Shown in pieces: positions 25,600 through 35,488 of a stretch of 42,493 nt of DNA. Both the position numbers and the translations under genes were made by a program. The stretch lies in the NCBI GenBank assembly GCA_014860455.1, contig JACZJQ010000272.1, positions 1 through 42,493 of the forward strand. Direction: 5' to 3'. Position 1 is the first letter of the stretch, and every line of letters begins with the position of its first letter. Below the pieces are notes generated by a model. The model saw only the letters and a program-made list of their open reading frames with translations, was not told the DNA's origin and did not search any database. Source of the DNA: Bryobacteraceae bacterium. GTDB lineage: Bacteria; Acidobacteriota; Terriglobia; Bryobacterales; Bryobacteraceae.

Positions 25600-25762
25600 G
25601 AAAAATTTCTCCTATTGCGGAATTCTTACGGCTATGGTAGAAAAGTTCTAATCCTCCCCGCTACCGGGGAAGCGCATCCGACTCCATCTCTACTTATACA
25701 TGATGGACCGGAACAGCCCTCAGAGGGGCGGCAAGGTTTCACAAGAGAAAGAACATTCGCGA
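25600..25762. promoter_or_regulatory. Divergent control region, kinase and ACIII operon
   Basis: This 163-base gap must hold promoters in both directions. A possible plus-strand promoter is TTGCGG (25615-25620) with TAGAAA (25638-25643), spacing 17; both boxes are weak. A hairpin with stem TCCCCG/CGGGGA (25655-25660 and 25665-25670, loop CTAC) would lie in the leader of the act operon. The minus-strand side carries the kinase ribosome binding site. These are candidates only. Confidence 0.35.
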
Positions 25763-26410
25763 ATGAGCGCCATCTTCTCAAAGAAGTTTGACACGACGCT
25801 GCGGCTCGCGGCTGCCGGCGTCGTCCTGGTCCTTGCAACCGGCGGCGGAATCGCTGCCTATCTCCTGCATCCTAATCAGGTGGACACGGGCTACACACCG
25901 ACCCAGCCAGTGGAATACAGCCACAAGCTGCATGCGGGCAACCTCGGCATGGACTGTTATTACTGCCACACGACGGTCGAAAAGTCCAGCTTCGCCGCCG
26001 TGCCCACCACCGAGACCTGCATGAACTGCCACCACCGGGTCAAGGAGAAGAGCCCCAAGCTGCAGATGGTCCGCGAGAGCTATTCGACGGGCCAGCCGAT
26101 CCCGTGGGTGAAGGTCCACCGGCTGCCTGATTACGTCTACTTCAACCACCAGGCGCACGTGACGTCGGGCGTATCCTGCGTCTCCTGTCACGGGCGCGTC
26201 GACCAGATGGTGGAAGTGAAGCAGGTAGAACCGCTGACAATGGCCTGGTGTCTGGACTGCCACCGCAACCCCGCCCCCAAAGTCCGCCCGGCTGAATTCG
26301 TGACCAAGCTCGACTGGTCGCCCGAGGGCGATCCCGTCGAACTCGGTCTCAAGATCGTGCAGGCCAAGGGCATCCAGCCGCCCACGCACTGCTCGGGATG
26401 CCACCGCTAG
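25763..26410 (+). CDS. actA: ACIII pentaheme cytochrome c subunit ActA
   Basis: A 215-residue subunit of alternative complex III, the quinol:electron-acceptor oxidoreductase that replaces bc1. One N-terminal membrane helix (about 13-35) anchors a periplasmic domain with five CxxCH heme sites at C65, C86, C139, C163 and C210, the count expected for ActA. I use ATG 25763 because the helix follows directly; an earlier ATG at 25700 would add 21 charged residues. First gene of a twelve-gene respiratory operon, 25 bases before actB. Confidence 0.95.
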   Translation: MSAIFSKKFDTTLRLAAAGVVLVLATGGGIAAYLLHPNQVDTGYTPTQPVEYSHKLHAGNLGMDCYYCHTTVEKSSFAAVPTTETCMNCHHRVKEKSPKLQMVRESYSTGQPIPWVKVHRLPDYVYFNHQAHVTSGVSCVSCHGRVDQMVEVKQVEPLTMAWCLDCHRNPAPKVRPAEFVTKLDWSPEGDPVELGLKIVQAKGIQPPTHCSGCHR

Positions 26411-26435
26411 AGCCGGAAGCGAAGGAACTGACGCG

Positions 26436-29417
26436 ATGAGCCAATTCGTTCAAATCAATCCCACAACCACCACCGGCAGGAAATACTGGCGCAGTCTGAA
26501 CCAACTCTCGGGCACGCCCGAATTTAAGCAGTGGGTGGAGCGCGAGTTTCCGGAAGGCGCGACTGACGCCGCCTCGGCCGGTTCGCGCCGCAGCCTGCTG
26601 AAACTGATGGCTGCCAGCTTCGGCCTGGCCGGACTGGCCGCCTGCCGCCGCCCTGTCGAAAAGATCCTGCCGCACGCCAAGGGCGTCGAGGGCCTGATTC
26701 ACGGCAAGCCGCTGCATTACGCCACCGTCGCCACCGTCGGCGGCGCCGCCACGGGCCTGATGGTGGAAACCCACGAAGGCCGCCCGACCAAGGTCGAAGG
26801 CAACGCCAAGCACCCCGCCTCGCTGGGCGCGACCTCGGCGCACATGCAGTCGCTGGTGCTGAGCCTCTATGACCCCGACCGCGCCAAGGGCGTTCGCAAG
26901 GTGGGCGCGCGCTCGTCCTGGGACGAATTCACCGCCTGGGCCAACGGCGAGTTTTCTACCGAAAAGCAGGGCGACGGCTCTGGCCTCCGCATCCTGGCCG
27001 AACGCTCATCGTCGCCGTCGCTCAAATTGGTCCATGAGCAATTGGCGAAGAAGTTCCCCAAAGCCCAGTGGGTTGAGTACGACTCGGTCAACCTCGACAA
27101 CGCGCGTCTCGGTACGCAGCTTGCCTTCGGCCAGCCGCTGGAAGCGCACTATGCGTATGACAAGGCCGATGTCGTCGTCGCCCTCGACGCCGACTTCCTG
27201 GGCCTCGATGCACAGTCGATCCTGCCGGTGAAGCAGTTTTCGGCCAAGCGGCGGGTCGCCAATCACCAATCGAAGATCAACCGGCTCTATGCCGCCGAGT
27301 CCAACTACACCATCACCGGCGCCATGGCCGACCACCGGCTCCGCCTGCGGGCGTCCGACGTCGGCGCGCTGGCCGTCGCCCTGGCCAAGGAACTGAAAGT
27401 CGGCGGCGGTGAGTTGAAGGTACTCTCCTCCAAAGCCGGCGCGGCTGAGAAGTTCGTCGCTGCGGTAGCGAAGGAGCTTGACGCGGCTAAGGGCCGCTCG
27501 ATCGTCGTCGCCGGACCGCGCCAGTCGAAGGAAGTCCACGCGCTTGTCGCGCTGATCAACCAGGCGCTTGGCAACACGGGCGAGACCGTCACCTACACCG
27601 CTCCGGTCGTCAATCCCGACGATTCCGTGGCCGCCGTCAAACAGCTTGTCTCCGACCTCAACGGCGGACAGGTGAAGACGCTCGTTGTGCTGGGTGGCAA
27701 CCCGGTCTACACGCTGCCTGGTGATTTGAACTTCGCCGACGCGATGAAGAAGGCAGCCTCGACGGTCGTCCTCGCCGCCGACGAAAACGAAACCTGGGTC
27801 GCCGCCCAGTGGCAGTTGCCCGAAGCGCATCCGTTCGAAGCCTGGGGCGATGCCCGCGCGCTGGACGGCACGGTGTCGATCCAGCAGCCTCTGGTTGCCC
27901 CGCTCTACTACGGCAAGCCGGCGATTGAAGTGGCCGCCATGATCGCCGGACTGGAAAAGACCTCGGCGCATGAGATCGTCAAATCCCACTGGTCGGCCCA
28001 GTGGGGCGCCGCCGCAGAGAAGACCTGGAAGCTGTCGCTGTACAACGGTTTTATCGAAGGCACGAAGTCTGAGGCTGTGAAGCCCACGGCCGACATTGCC
28101 AAAGTCTACGCCTCCATCGCCCCTGCTTTGAAGGCCGCTCCGGCGGGCCTTGAAATCGTCTTCTACCCCGGCCACTCCACCTACGACGGCCGCTTCGCCA
28201 ACAACGCCTGGATGCAGGAAGCGCCCGACCCCATGACCAAACTGGTTTGGGACAACGCCGCGCTGCTCTCCGCCACCACGGCAGACAAGATCGGCGTCAC
28301 CACCGGCAGCATCGTCAATGTCCAGGTGGGCGGGCGTGGCACCGACGTGCCGGTGATGGTCCAGCCCGGCCACGCCGACGATTCCATCTCTCTCACCCTC
28401 GGCTACGGTCGCGCCGCTTGCGGACGTGTCGGCCGCGGCGTCGGCCACCGCGTTGAATTCGTCCGCACCGCCGCCGCTTTCCACTTCGCCCGGGCATCGG
28501 CGACGCCCAACGGCAACACCTACGAACTGGTGACAACCCAGGAACATCACACTCTGGAAGAGCCCATCACCGGCAAGACCCGCCCCATCGTTCTCGAAGC
28601 CACGATGGAGGAGTACCACCATCACCCCGACCACTTCGAGCACGCGGTCCACGTGCCTGAAGTCGTCAACATGTTTCCGCAGTTCGATTGGTCCAAAGGC
28701 GCCCAGTGGGGCATGACCATCGACCTCAACGCCTGCACCGGCTGCAATGCCTGTCTGGTGGCCTGCCAGGCCGAAAACAACATCCCCGTCGTCGGCAAAG
28801 ACCAGGTCAAGCGCGGACGCGAAATGCACTGGATCCGCCTCGACCGCTACTTCACCGGCGATCAAAACGACCCGCAGGTGGTCAACCAGCCCATGGCCTG
28901 CGTGCAGTGCGAAAACGCGCCCTGCGAAAGCGTCTGCCCCGTGGCCGCCACGGCGCACTCGCCCGAGGGGCTGAACGACATGGCCTACAACCGCTGCGTC
29001 GGCACCCGCTACTGCGCCAACAACTGCCCCTACAAGGTCCGCCGCTTCAACTTCCTCAACTGGAACAAGGACCTCGCCGAGTCGCAGAAGATGGTCTTCA
29101 ACCCCGACGTCACCGTCCGCATGCGCGGTGTCATGGAGAAGTGCAACTACTGCGTCCAGCGCATTCAGGAGGCCAAGATCGAGGCCAAGGCCAACAACCG
29201 CGCCGAACTCAAGGATGGCGACGTGCGCTCGGCCTGCCAGCAGGTCTGCCCCGCCGACGCCATCGTCTTCGGCAACATCAACGACCCCAACAGCAAGGTG
29301 GCGCAGATGAAGAAGCAGCAGCGCGACTACATCCTGCTCGAAGAACTGAACATAAAACCGCGCACCAGCTACCTTGGCAAGCTGCGCAATCCCAATCCGG
29401 AGCTGATTCATGGCTGA
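26436..29417 (+). CDS. actB: ACIII iron-sulfur subunit ActB
   Basis: A 993-residue periplasmic subunit made of a molybdopterin-oxidoreductase-like domain, which in this family has lost the cofactor, and a C-terminal ferredoxin region. A twin-arginine motif S50-R-R-S-L-L-K precedes a hydrophobic stretch ending in L-A-A-C70, a lipobox-like site. Four iron-sulfur motifs are visible: C767-x2-C-x2-C-x3-C, a set from C822 ([14 protein letters not shown]), one from C854 ([12 protein letters not shown]) and one from C903 (CNYCVQ) completed by CQQVCP. They carry electrons from ActC to the hemes. The 3' end overlaps actC by eight bases. Confidence 0.95.
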   Translation: MSQFVQINPTTTTGRKYWRSLNQLSGTPEFKQWVEREFPEGATDAASAGSRRSLLKLMAASFGLAGLAACRRPVEKILPHAKGVEGLIHGKPLHYATVATVGGAATGLMVETHEGRPTKVEGNAKHPASLGATSAHMQSLVLSLYDPDRAKGVRKVGARSSWDEFTAWANGEFSTEKQGDGSGLRILAERSSSPSLKLVHEQLAKKFPKAQWVEYDSVNLDNARLGTQLAFGQPLEAHYAYDKADVVVALDADFLGLDAQSILPVKQFSAKRRVANHQSKINRLYAAESNYTITGAMADHRLRLRASDVGALAVALAKELKVGGGELKVLSSKAGAAEKFVAAVAKELDAAKGRSIVVAGPRQSKEVHALVALINQALGNTGETVTYTAPVVNPDDSVAAVKQLVSDLNGGQVKTLVVLGGNPVYTLPGDLNFADAMKKAASTVVLAADENETWVAAQWQLPEAHPFEAWGDARALDGTVSIQQPLVAPLYYGKPAIEVAAMIAGLEKTSAHEIVKSHWSAQWGAAAEKTWKLSLYNGFIEGTKSEAVKPTADIAKVYASIAPALKAAPAGLEIVFYPGHSTYDGRFANNAWMQEAPDPMTKLVWDNAALLSATTADKIGVTTGSIVNVQVGGRGTDVPVMVQPGHADDSISLTLGYGRAACGRVGRGVGHRVEFVRTAAAFHFARASATPNGNTYELVTTQEHHTLEEPITGKTRPIVLEATMEEYHHHPDHFEHAVHVPEVVNMFPQFDWSKGAQWGMTIDLNACTGCNACLVACQAENNIPVVGKDQVKRGREMHWIRLDRYFTGDQNDPQVVNQPMACVQCENAPCESVCPVAATAHSPEGLNDMAYNRCVGTRYCANNCPYKVRRFNFLNWNKDLAESQKMVFNPDVTVRMRGVMEKCNYCVQRIQEAKIEAKANNRAELKDGDVRSACQQVCPADAIVFGNINDPNSKVAQMKKQQRDYILLEELNIKPRTSYLGKLRNPNPELIHG

Positions 29418-30795
29418 TCTCGCCCTTGATCCTCGCGCCGAACTTAATCCGACCCTGGTTCAGGGCGATGCGACGTATGCCGGCGTCACCGACGCCATCA
29501 GCGTCATCACCGAATCCAAACCCCCCAAGCAGTGGTATTACGCCATGGCCGTGGCCATCCCGCTGGCCGGCCTATTGTTCTTCTGCCTCGGCTATCTGGT
29601 CATGAACGGCATCGGCGTCTGGGGCAACAACTCCCCCGTCGGCTGGGGCTGGGACATCACAAACTTCGTCTGGTGGATCGGCATCGGCCACGCCGGAACG
29701 CTGATCTCGGCCATCCTCTTCCTGTTCCGTCAGAAGTGGCGGACCTCCATCAACCGCGCCGCCGAAGCCATGACGCTTTTCGCTGTCGCCTGCGCCGGCA
29801 TCTACCCCCTGTTCCACACTGGACGCCCCTGGCGCGCGGCGTACTGGCTGTTCCCCATGCCGAATGAGCTGCTCGGCATGTGGCAGAACTTCCGCTCTCC
29901 GCTTATGTGGGACGTCTTCGCTGTTTCGACCTACGCCACCGTCTCCGCCCTGTTCTGGTACGTCGGCCTGGTGCCTGACCTGGCCACGCTGCGCGACCGG
30001 GCCAAGGGCCTGCGCCAGCAGATCTTCGGCATCCTGAGCCTCGGCTGGCGCGGATCCGCGAGGCAGTGGAAGCACTACGAACTGGCTTACCTGATCCTGG
30101 CCGGTCTCTCCACGCCGCTGGTGCTTTCGGTGCACTCGATCGTTTCGTTCGACTTCGCCACGTCGGTCATCCCCGGTTGGCACACGACGATCTTTCCGCC
30201 CTACTTCGTCGCCGGCGCCATCTTCTCCGGTTTCGCCATGGTCATCACGCTGATGGTGCTGGCCCGCTGGGTCTACAACCTCCAGCACCTGATCACGATC
30301 AAGCACCTGGAAAACATGTGCAAGGTGATTCTGGCCACCGGCATGATTGTGGGCTTCGCCTACGGCACCGAGTTTTTCATCGCCTGGTACAGCGCCAACC
30401 AGTATGAGAAGTTCGCCTTCCTCAACCGCGCCTTCGGTCCCTACGCCTGGGCCTACTGGTCGATGATCACCTGCAACGTGATCTCGCCACAGTTCTTCTG
30501 GTTCAAGAAGGTCCGCACGTCGATCCCGGCCATGTTCATCCTAGCCATCTTCATCAACATCGGCATGTGGTTTGAGCGCTTCGTCATCATCGCCACTTCG
30601 CTCCACCGCGACTTCCTGCCGTCGTCCTGGGGCTACTTCTCGCCCACCTGGGTCGACATCGGCACCTTCGTCGGCACGATTGGCCTGTTCCTCACCTTGT
30701 TCCTTCTCTTCCTGCGCTTCCTGCCTGCCATCGCTATCAGCGAGGTGAAGGGCGTGCTGCACAACCAGCTTGTCTCCAACAAAGGAGGCCACTAA
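29410..30795 (+). CDS. actC: ACIII quinol-oxidising membrane subunit ActC
   Basis: A 461-residue NrfD/PsrC-family integral protein with about ten membrane segments; in ACIII structures this subunit holds the quinol site next to the ActB iron-sulfur chain. Sequence signatures include [20 protein letters not shown] and [10 protein letters not shown]. It is coupled to actB by an eight-base overlap and is followed four bases later by actD. ActF in this operon is its shorter relative. Confidence 0.95.
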   Translation: MADLALDPRAELNPTLVQGDATYAGVTDAISVITESKPPKQWYYAMAVAIPLAGLLFFCLGYLVMNGIGVWGNNSPVGWGWDITNFVWWIGIGHAGTLISAILFLFRQKWRTSINRAAEAMTLFAVACAGIYPLFHTGRPWRAAYWLFPMPNELLGMWQNFRSPLMWDVFAVSTYATVSALFWYVGLVPDLATLRDRAKGLRQQIFGILSLGWRGSARQWKHYELAYLILAGLSTPLVLSVHSIVSFDFATSVIPGWHTTIFPPYFVAGAIFSGFAMVITLMVLARWVYNLQHLITIKHLENMCKVILATGMIVGFAYGTEFFIAWYSANQYEKFAFLNRAFGPYAWAYWSMITCNVISPQFFWFKKVRTSIPAMFILAIFINIGMWFERFVIIATSLHRDFLPSSWGYFSPTWVDIGTFVGTIGLFLTLFLLFLRFLPAIAISEVKGVLHNQLVSNKGGH

Positions 30796-30799
30796 AGCC

Positions 30800-31384
30800 A
30801 TGGCCGATCTCCTCGACAAACTGCCTCTGCCAGCCTTCCTCAAGCCTGCCGATACCGGCGGCCACTACGGCGTCATCGGCGACTTCGACACCCCCGAAGC
30901 CCTGCTGCGCGCCATCCGTACCGCGCGCACCGCCGGCTACACGAAGTTTGAAGCCTACACCCCGTTCCCCATCCACGGCATCGACGATGCCATGGGCGAG
31001 CCGCGTTCGCCGCTTGGCCGGATCGTCGTCGTCTGCGCGCTGCTGGGCCTCAGCGGGGCGGTGCTGCTGCAGTGGTGGACCGGCGCGGTCGACTATCCCA
31101 TCATCATCGCAGGCAAGCCGCTGTTCGCCATCGAACCGTCGATCCCCATCATCTTCGAACTGGGCGTCCTGCTGTCGGCCTTCGGTACGGTCTTCGGCAT
31201 GTTGGCTCTCAACAAGCTGCCCACTTACTACCACCCGGCCTTCAACTTCTCCAAGTGGGCCGGCGCCAGCAACGACCGTTTCCTGCTGGCCATCGAGGCC
31301 ATCGACCCCAAGTTCAACCCCGACGAGATCAAAGTGCTGATGGACTCGCTCGGCAGCCGCTGCACCGAGCTGGTCGAGGCATAG
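30800..31384 (+). CDS. actD: ACIII subunit ActD (DUF3341)
   Basis: A 194-residue protein with the DUF3341 N-terminal motif F-D-T-P-E-A-L-L-R-A-I and Y-T-P-F-P-I-H-G, and two membrane helices (roughly 74-95 and 115-140). ActD packs against ActC and ActF in the membrane arm; no cofactor is expected. AAGGAGG 11-17 bases before the ATG at 30800 supports this start, and the ribosome binding site sits inside the end of actC. Confidence 0.93.
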   Translation: MADLLDKLPLPAFLKPADTGGHYGVIGDFDTPEALLRAIRTARTAGYTKFEAYTPFPIHGIDDAMGEPRSPLGRIVVVCALLGLSGAVLLQWWTGAVDYPIIIAGKPLFAIEPSIPIIFELGVLLSAFGTVFGMLALNKLPTYYHPAFNFSKWAGASNDRFLLAIEAIDPKFNPDEIKVLMDSLGSRCTELVEA

Positions 31385-31396
31385 GACGTGACACCG

Positions 31397-32035
31397 ATGA
31401 GAATCACGCGAACCGATTCGATCCGATTCAACCGCCGCGCCGCCCTCATGCTGGCCGTCGTGGCCCTCGGCCTGCTCCAGTCGGCCTGCTCAAACTTCAC
31501 CACCCGCCAGCCTCCCGTCTGGGTCTGGACCGACATGAAGAAGCAGGACAAGTACAAGGCCCAGGCCGAAAGCCAGTTCTTCGCCGACGCACGCGCCTCG
31601 CGCCGTCCCGTTGAAGGCGCCGTCGCCCAGGAACTCTACGTCGCCGACACCCCCCGCGCAACCGGCGTCGAAGACAACGGCACTTACGTCGCCCGCAACC
31701 CGCTCCCCCTCTCCAAGGAAACCCTGCTCCGCGGCCAGCAGCGTTACAACATCTACTGCGCCCCCTGCCACGACCGCACCGGCACAGGACGCGGCGTTGT
31801 CCCGTCCAAGGCCGTCTGGGTTCCCGGCAATCTCCACGACCCGCGCATGGTCAGCATGGTCGACGGCGAGATCTACCACGTCGTCTCCTTCGGCCGCCGC
31901 TCCATGCCCGGCTACCGCTTCCAGGTGACTGAAAACGACCGCTGGGCGATTGTCGCCTACGTCCGCGCCCTGCAACGGGCCTCGCTCTCGACCATGGCCG
32001 ACGTCCCGGCCGACATGCAGGAGAAGGTGAAGTAA
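31397..32035 (+). CDS. actE: ACIII monoheme cytochrome c lipoprotein ActE
   Basis: A 212-residue lipoprotein. The signal peptide ends in a lipobox L-Q-S-A-C. The single heme site is C121-A-P-C-H125, with a likely Met axial ligand in R-R-S-M-P-G-Y. ActE sits at the periplasmic end of ACIII. I chose ATG 31397, ten bases after AGGA, rather than the GTG at 31388, which has no usable spacing. The reading frame lies between actD (12-base gap) and actF (two-base gap). Confidence 0.94.
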   Translation: MRITRTDSIRFNRRAALMLAVVALGLLQSACSNFTTRQPPVWVWTDMKKQDKYKAQAESQFFADARASRRPVEGAVAQELYVADTPRATGVEDNGTYVARNPLPLSKETLLRGQQRYNIYCAPCHDRTGTGRGVVPSKAVWVPGNLHDPRMVSMVDGEIYHVVSFGRRSMPGYRFQVTENDRWAIVAYVRALQRASLSTMADVPADMQEKVK

Positions 32036-32037
32036 CC

Positions 32038-33246
32038 ATGGCTCATACGCATCAAGACTCCGCCCTCTCGCGGGATAGCTACATCCTGAAGCCCGAGCTG
32101 TGGCAGCGGGTCCGCAACACGCTGGCCTTCGCCGCGCTGGTGGGTTGGATCGCCCTCGGCGCAGGCTTCGCCCTCAACCGCGACCAGTTCCACTTCTCCT
32201 ATCTCGTCGCCTTCGCCTTCTGCATCTCCATCACCTTGGGCGCTCTGTTTTACGTTCAGGTCCAGCACCTCACCGGTTCGGCCTGGAGCGTCACAGTTCG
32301 CCGGCTGATGGAAACCCTGATGCGCACCATCCCCGCCGGGCTGATTCTGTTTATCCCCATCGCCTTCGGCATCCACACGGTCTATGAATGGAGCCATGCC
32401 TCGGCCGCCTCGGACCCCATCCTGCAGCAGAAGGCCGCCTTCCTCAACTCCACCGGCTTCATCGTCCGCGGCTTCATCGTCCTCGCTCTGTGGAGCATCT
32501 GGGCCGTCCGCCTCTACTCGCTCTCACGGAAGCAGGATGCATCCGGCTCCCTGGAATTCACCAGGTCCAGCGAGAAATGGAGCGCCCCCGGCGTACTGAT
32601 CCTCTTCCTGTCTGCATCGCTGGCCTCATTCGACTGGATCATGTCGCTCGACCCGCACTGGTGGTCGACCATGTTCGGCGTCTACTTCCTGGCCGGCGGC
32701 GCTGTCGCTTTCATGGCCGTGCTCATCGCCGTCTGTCTCGGCCTGCGCAGCGCCGGTTATCTTTCCGACGCCATTAACGAAGAGCACTACCACGACCTCG
32801 GCAAGTGGCTCTTCGCCCTCACCGTCTTCTGGGCCTACGTCACGTTTTCGCAGTACATGCTCATCTGGTACGGCAACCTACCTGAAGAGGGCATCTGGTA
32901 CCACCGCCGCATGGTCGGCTCCTGGTCCGGTTTCATGCCGCTGATGATCATCGGCCACTTCATCATCCCCTTCGTCACCCTCATGCCGCGGTCGAGCAAG
33001 CGCAACCTGAAGATGCTCGGCTTTTTCTCCGGCTGGATGCTGGTGATGCACTACCTGGATCTGTACTGGCAGGTCATGCCCGTGCTGCATAAGACCGGCG
33101 TCGCTTTCCACTGGATCGACCTGGCCGCCCTGGTGGCGCTGGTGAGCACTTTCGGCCTCGTCTTCTGGTCCGGCCTGCGCGAACGCCCGCTGGTCCCGGT
33201 CGGCGACCCCAGGCTCGAACAGTGCCTCGGCTTCCATAACGCCTGA
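32038..33246 (+). CDS. actF: ACIII integral membrane subunit ActF
   Basis: A 402-residue NrfD-like protein with about ten membrane segments, the second large membrane subunit of ACIII and paralogue of ActC. The segment L-A-S-F-D-W-I-M-S-L-D-P-H-W-W-S-T is the family signature, and Y-M-L-I-W-Y-G-N-L-P-E-E further marks it. In known complexes it contacts the oxidase in the ACIII-caa3 supercomplex. It starts two bases after actE. Confidence 0.94.
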   Translation: MAHTHQDSALSRDSYILKPELWQRVRNTLAFAALVGWIALGAGFALNRDQFHFSYLVAFAFCISITLGALFYVQVQHLTGSAWSVTVRRLMETLMRTIPAGLILFIPIAFGIHTVYEWSHASAASDPILQQKAAFLNSTGFIVRGFIVLALWSIWAVRLYSLSRKQDASGSLEFTRSSEKWSAPGVLILFLSASLASFDWIMSLDPHWWSTMFGVYFLAGGAVAFMAVLIAVCLGLRSAGYLSDAINEEHYHDLGKWLFALTVFWAYVTFSQYMLIWYGNLPEEGIWYHRRMVGSWSGFMPLMIIGHFIIPFVTLMPRSSKRNLKMLGFFSGWMLVMHYLDLYWQVMPVLHKTGVAFHWIDLAALVALVSTFGLVFWSGLRERPLVPVGDPRLEQCLGFHNA

Positions 33247-33269
33247 TCACGAAACAAGGAACTCTGAAC

Positions 33270-33725
33270 ATGGCAGAAGAAAACAATCAGGTTCACCTTC
33301 CCACCGCGGAGGAAGGCTACGACCGCCACGAACCCCGGGCCGGCCTGGTCGTCCTGGTCTCCGGCATCACTGTCGCCGTGCTGGTGGTCTTCATTGTCGG
33401 CACCTACTGGCTCTATCAGGTCAGCTTCGAGGCCATCGAACAGCAGCAGTTCACCGGCGTCGCCAGCAAGGAACTTCTTGCGATTCGTGAACGCGAGGAC
33501 GCGCATCTACACAAGTACGCGGTCATCGACAAAACCAAGGGTACGGTGCGCATCCCCATCGACCGCGCGATCGAAATCGTTGCCTCCGATTACGCCCAAG
33601 GTAAAGTCTTCTACAACACGGCCACCTATGCCGTGAAACCCGAGCCCCCCGGCGGCGCCGCCGCCCCGGCCCAGGCGCCCGCAGCACCACAGAATGCCAA
33701 TGCCCAAACTGCTCCAGCTAAGTAG
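33270..33725 (+). CDS. Small single-helix protein at the actG position
   Basis: A 151-residue protein with one membrane helix (about 27-50), a conserved periplasmic segment R-E-R-E-D-A-H-L-H-K-Y followed by G-T-V-R-I-P-I-D-R-A-I-E, and an Ala/Pro-rich tail from ~125. The REDAxLxxY...VRIPIxRAM pattern occurs in small proteins next to SCO and oxidase genes in other phyla. Its role is not established; by place it could be an ACIII accessory subunit (ActG-like) or an oxidase assembly factor. A good AAGGAA precedes the ATG. The last 32 bases overlap the sco gene in another frame. Confidence 0.85.
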   Translation: MAEENNQVHLPTAEEGYDRHEPRAGLVVLVSGITVAVLVVFIVGTYWLYQVSFEAIEQQQFTGVASKELLAIREREDAHLHKYAVIDKTKGTVRIPIDRAIEIVASDYAQGKVFYNTATYAVKPEPPGGAAAPAQAPAAPQNANAQTAPAK

Positions 33726-34533
33726 CCTCGCCGCGCTGATCCTGGTCGCCCTGGCCCTGCCGGCCACCGCCCAGTCCGTCAGCACCGATAAGCTCCACGA
33801 ACTCGAAGGCGTCCAGGTCGACGAACACCTCGGCGCGCAGGTCGACCTCGATCTGCGTTTCACCGCCGAGGACGGCTACCAGCACTCCCTTCGCGAGTAC
33901 TTTTCGTCCGGCCGCCCGGTGATCCTCAACCTCGTCTATTACACCTGTCCCATGCTCTGCAATCTGGTCCTCAACGGCCAGGTCGCCGCCCTGCGCAAAA
34001 TCGACTGGACCCCCGGCAAGGAATACGAGATCGTCACCATCTCCATCGACCCCACCGAAAACTACGCCATCGCCAGGTCCAAGAAAGCCACCTATCTCGC
34101 CTCCTACGAGCGCCCCGCCCCCGGCTGGCACTTCCTCACTGACTACAATGGCGCGGTCGCCCGCCTCGCCTCCCAGGTCGGCTTCAACTACAAACTCGAC
34201 GACCGCACCGGCCAGTACGCCCACGCCGCCGTCATTTTCGTCCTCACCCCCGAGGGCAAAGTCTCCCGCTATCTCTACGGCATCAACTTCAAACCCTTCG
34301 ACGTCCGCCTCGCTCTGGTGGAAGCCGCCAAGGAGAAGTTCGGCGCTTCGTTTGAAAGCTTCCTGCTCTACTGTTTCCACTACGACCCGGCCGCCAAAAG
34401 CTACACACTGTTCGCCCGCAACATTATGCGCATCGGCGGCCTGTTTACTCTCCTGATCCTTGGCTTGATTCTGCTCCGGCTCTGGCGGCGCGACCGCGCC
34501 CCGTCCACCCACATCATGGTGAATGCAAAATGA
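33694..34533 (+). CDS. sco: SCO1/SenC copper chaperone
   Basis: A 279-residue thioredoxin-fold protein that delivers copper to CuA of oxidase subunit II. It has a cleavable signal (ends near A-T-A-Q), the copper motif Y-T-C85-P-M-L-C89, and a distal His in G-Q-Y-A-H-A-A. A C-terminal membrane helix (about 246-265) anchors it, which is longer than minimal SCO proteins. Start ATG 33694 lies inside the preceding gene; ATG 33700 is an equal alternative. It overlaps coxB by ATGA, so chaperone and client are coupled. Confidence 0.93.
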   Translation: MPMPKLLQLSSLAALILVALALPATAQSVSTDKLHELEGVQVDEHLGAQVDLDLRFTAEDGYQHSLREYFSSGRPVILNLVYYTCPMLCNLVLNGQVAALRKIDWTPGKEYEIVTISIDPTENYAIARSKKATYLASYERPAPGWHFLTDYNGAVARLASQVGFNYKLDDRTGQYAHAAVIFVLTPEGKVSRYLYGINFKPFDVRLALVEAAKEKFGASFESFLLYCFHYDPAAKSYTLFARNIMRIGGLFTLLILGLILLRLWRRDRAPSTHIMVNAK

Positions 34534-35471
34534 ACTGGTTCCGTGATTTCCTACTGCCGAAGTCGGCCGCCTCCAACACTGGCGACGTCGATGGACTCTT
34601 CATGTTCATCAGCTGGCTGACCGTCTTCTTCTTCTTCTTCAATGGCGGACTCATCTGGTATGCCGTCCGCAAGTGGCGCCGCCGATCGAACAACGACATC
34701 ACGCCCCACATTACCCACGACACCAAGCTCGAAGTCATCTGGAGCGTCATACCGCTCATCGTCGTGATGTTCATCTTCTTCTGGGGCTTCCGCGGCTACG
34801 TCCGCGCCTGGGTGGTCCCCAACGACGCCCTGGAAATCGTCGTCACCGGCAAGAAGTGGGTCTGGGAGTTTGAATACCCCGACGGCTCCCGCAGCTTGAA
34901 TGACCTCCACGTCCCGCTCAATAAACCCGTCAAGCTCGTCATGCACTCCGAGGACGTCATCCACAGTTTCTTCGTGCCGGCTTTCCGCATCAAGCGCGAC
35001 GTCATCCCCGGCCGCTACACCGAACTCTGGTTCACCGCCACCGAGCCGGGCATCCATCAGGTCTACTGCACCGAATACTGCGGCCGCGGCCATTCAGACA
35101 TGCTCGCCCGCATCTTTGCCGACACGCCAGAACAGTACGAAGTCTTCCTCCGTGAAGGCGACGAACAGGTGCGCAAGATGCCGCTCAAGGAACTCGGCAA
35201 GCTGGTCTATGAGAACAAGGGCTGCGCCACCTGCCACTCCATCGACGGCACCCGCGGCCAGGGTCCGAGCTTCAAAGGCATCTACGGCCACGAACTCAAG
35301 GACGCCGCCGGCAAGACCCACACCGTCGACGCCAACTACATCCGCGATTCCATCCTCAACCCGCAGGCCGTCGTCGTCGCGGGCTACGAACCCATCATGC
35401 CCACCTTCCAGGGCCTACTGCGCGAGCGCGAGATCCTGGGCATGATCGAGTACATCAAGTCGTTGCAGTAA
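34530..35471 (+). CDS. coxB: caa3 oxidase subunit II with cytochrome c domain
   Basis: A 313-residue subunit II. Two membrane helices (about 22-45 and 67-90) precede the cupredoxin domain, where CuA ligands appear in [10 protein letters not shown] and C180-T-E-Y-C184-G-R-G-H188-S-D-M191. A fused C-terminal cytochrome c domain has C232-A-T-C-H236 and a Met ligand in P-I-M-P-T-F, which defines the caa3 type. The fused heme lets the enzyme accept electrons directly from ACIII. Coupled to sco upstream; coxA follows after 17 bases. Confidence 0.96.
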   Translation: MNWFRDFLLPKSAASNTGDVDGLFMFISWLTVFFFFFNGGLIWYAVRKWRRRSNNDITPHITHDTKLEVIWSVIPLIVVMFIFFWGFRGYVRAWVVPNDALEIVVTGKKWVWEFEYPDGSRSLNDLHVPLNKPVKLVMHSEDVIHSFFVPAFRIKRDVIPGRYTELWFTATEPGIHQVYCTEYCGRGHSDMLARIFADTPEQYEVFLREGDEQVRKMPLKELGKLVYENKGCATCHSIDGTRGQGPSFKGIYGHELKDAAGKTHTVDANYIRDSILNPQAVVVAGYEPIMPTFQGLLREREILGMIEYIKSLQ

Positions 35472-35488
35472 ACAGGAGAACTACGAAA

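Noticed and set aside
22900-26000. A dif site at the skew change
   Set aside because: I looked for an AT-rich 28-base XerCD site near the skew change. TTATACATGATGG at 25694-25706 is AT-rich, but it lacks a two-arm match.
27006-29411. An 801-codon open frame on the minus strand
   Set aside because: It lies wholly antisense to actB, whose cysteine motifs are unmistakable. The frame reads as low-complexity Gly/Val/Asp sequence, an effect of GC-rich codon use.
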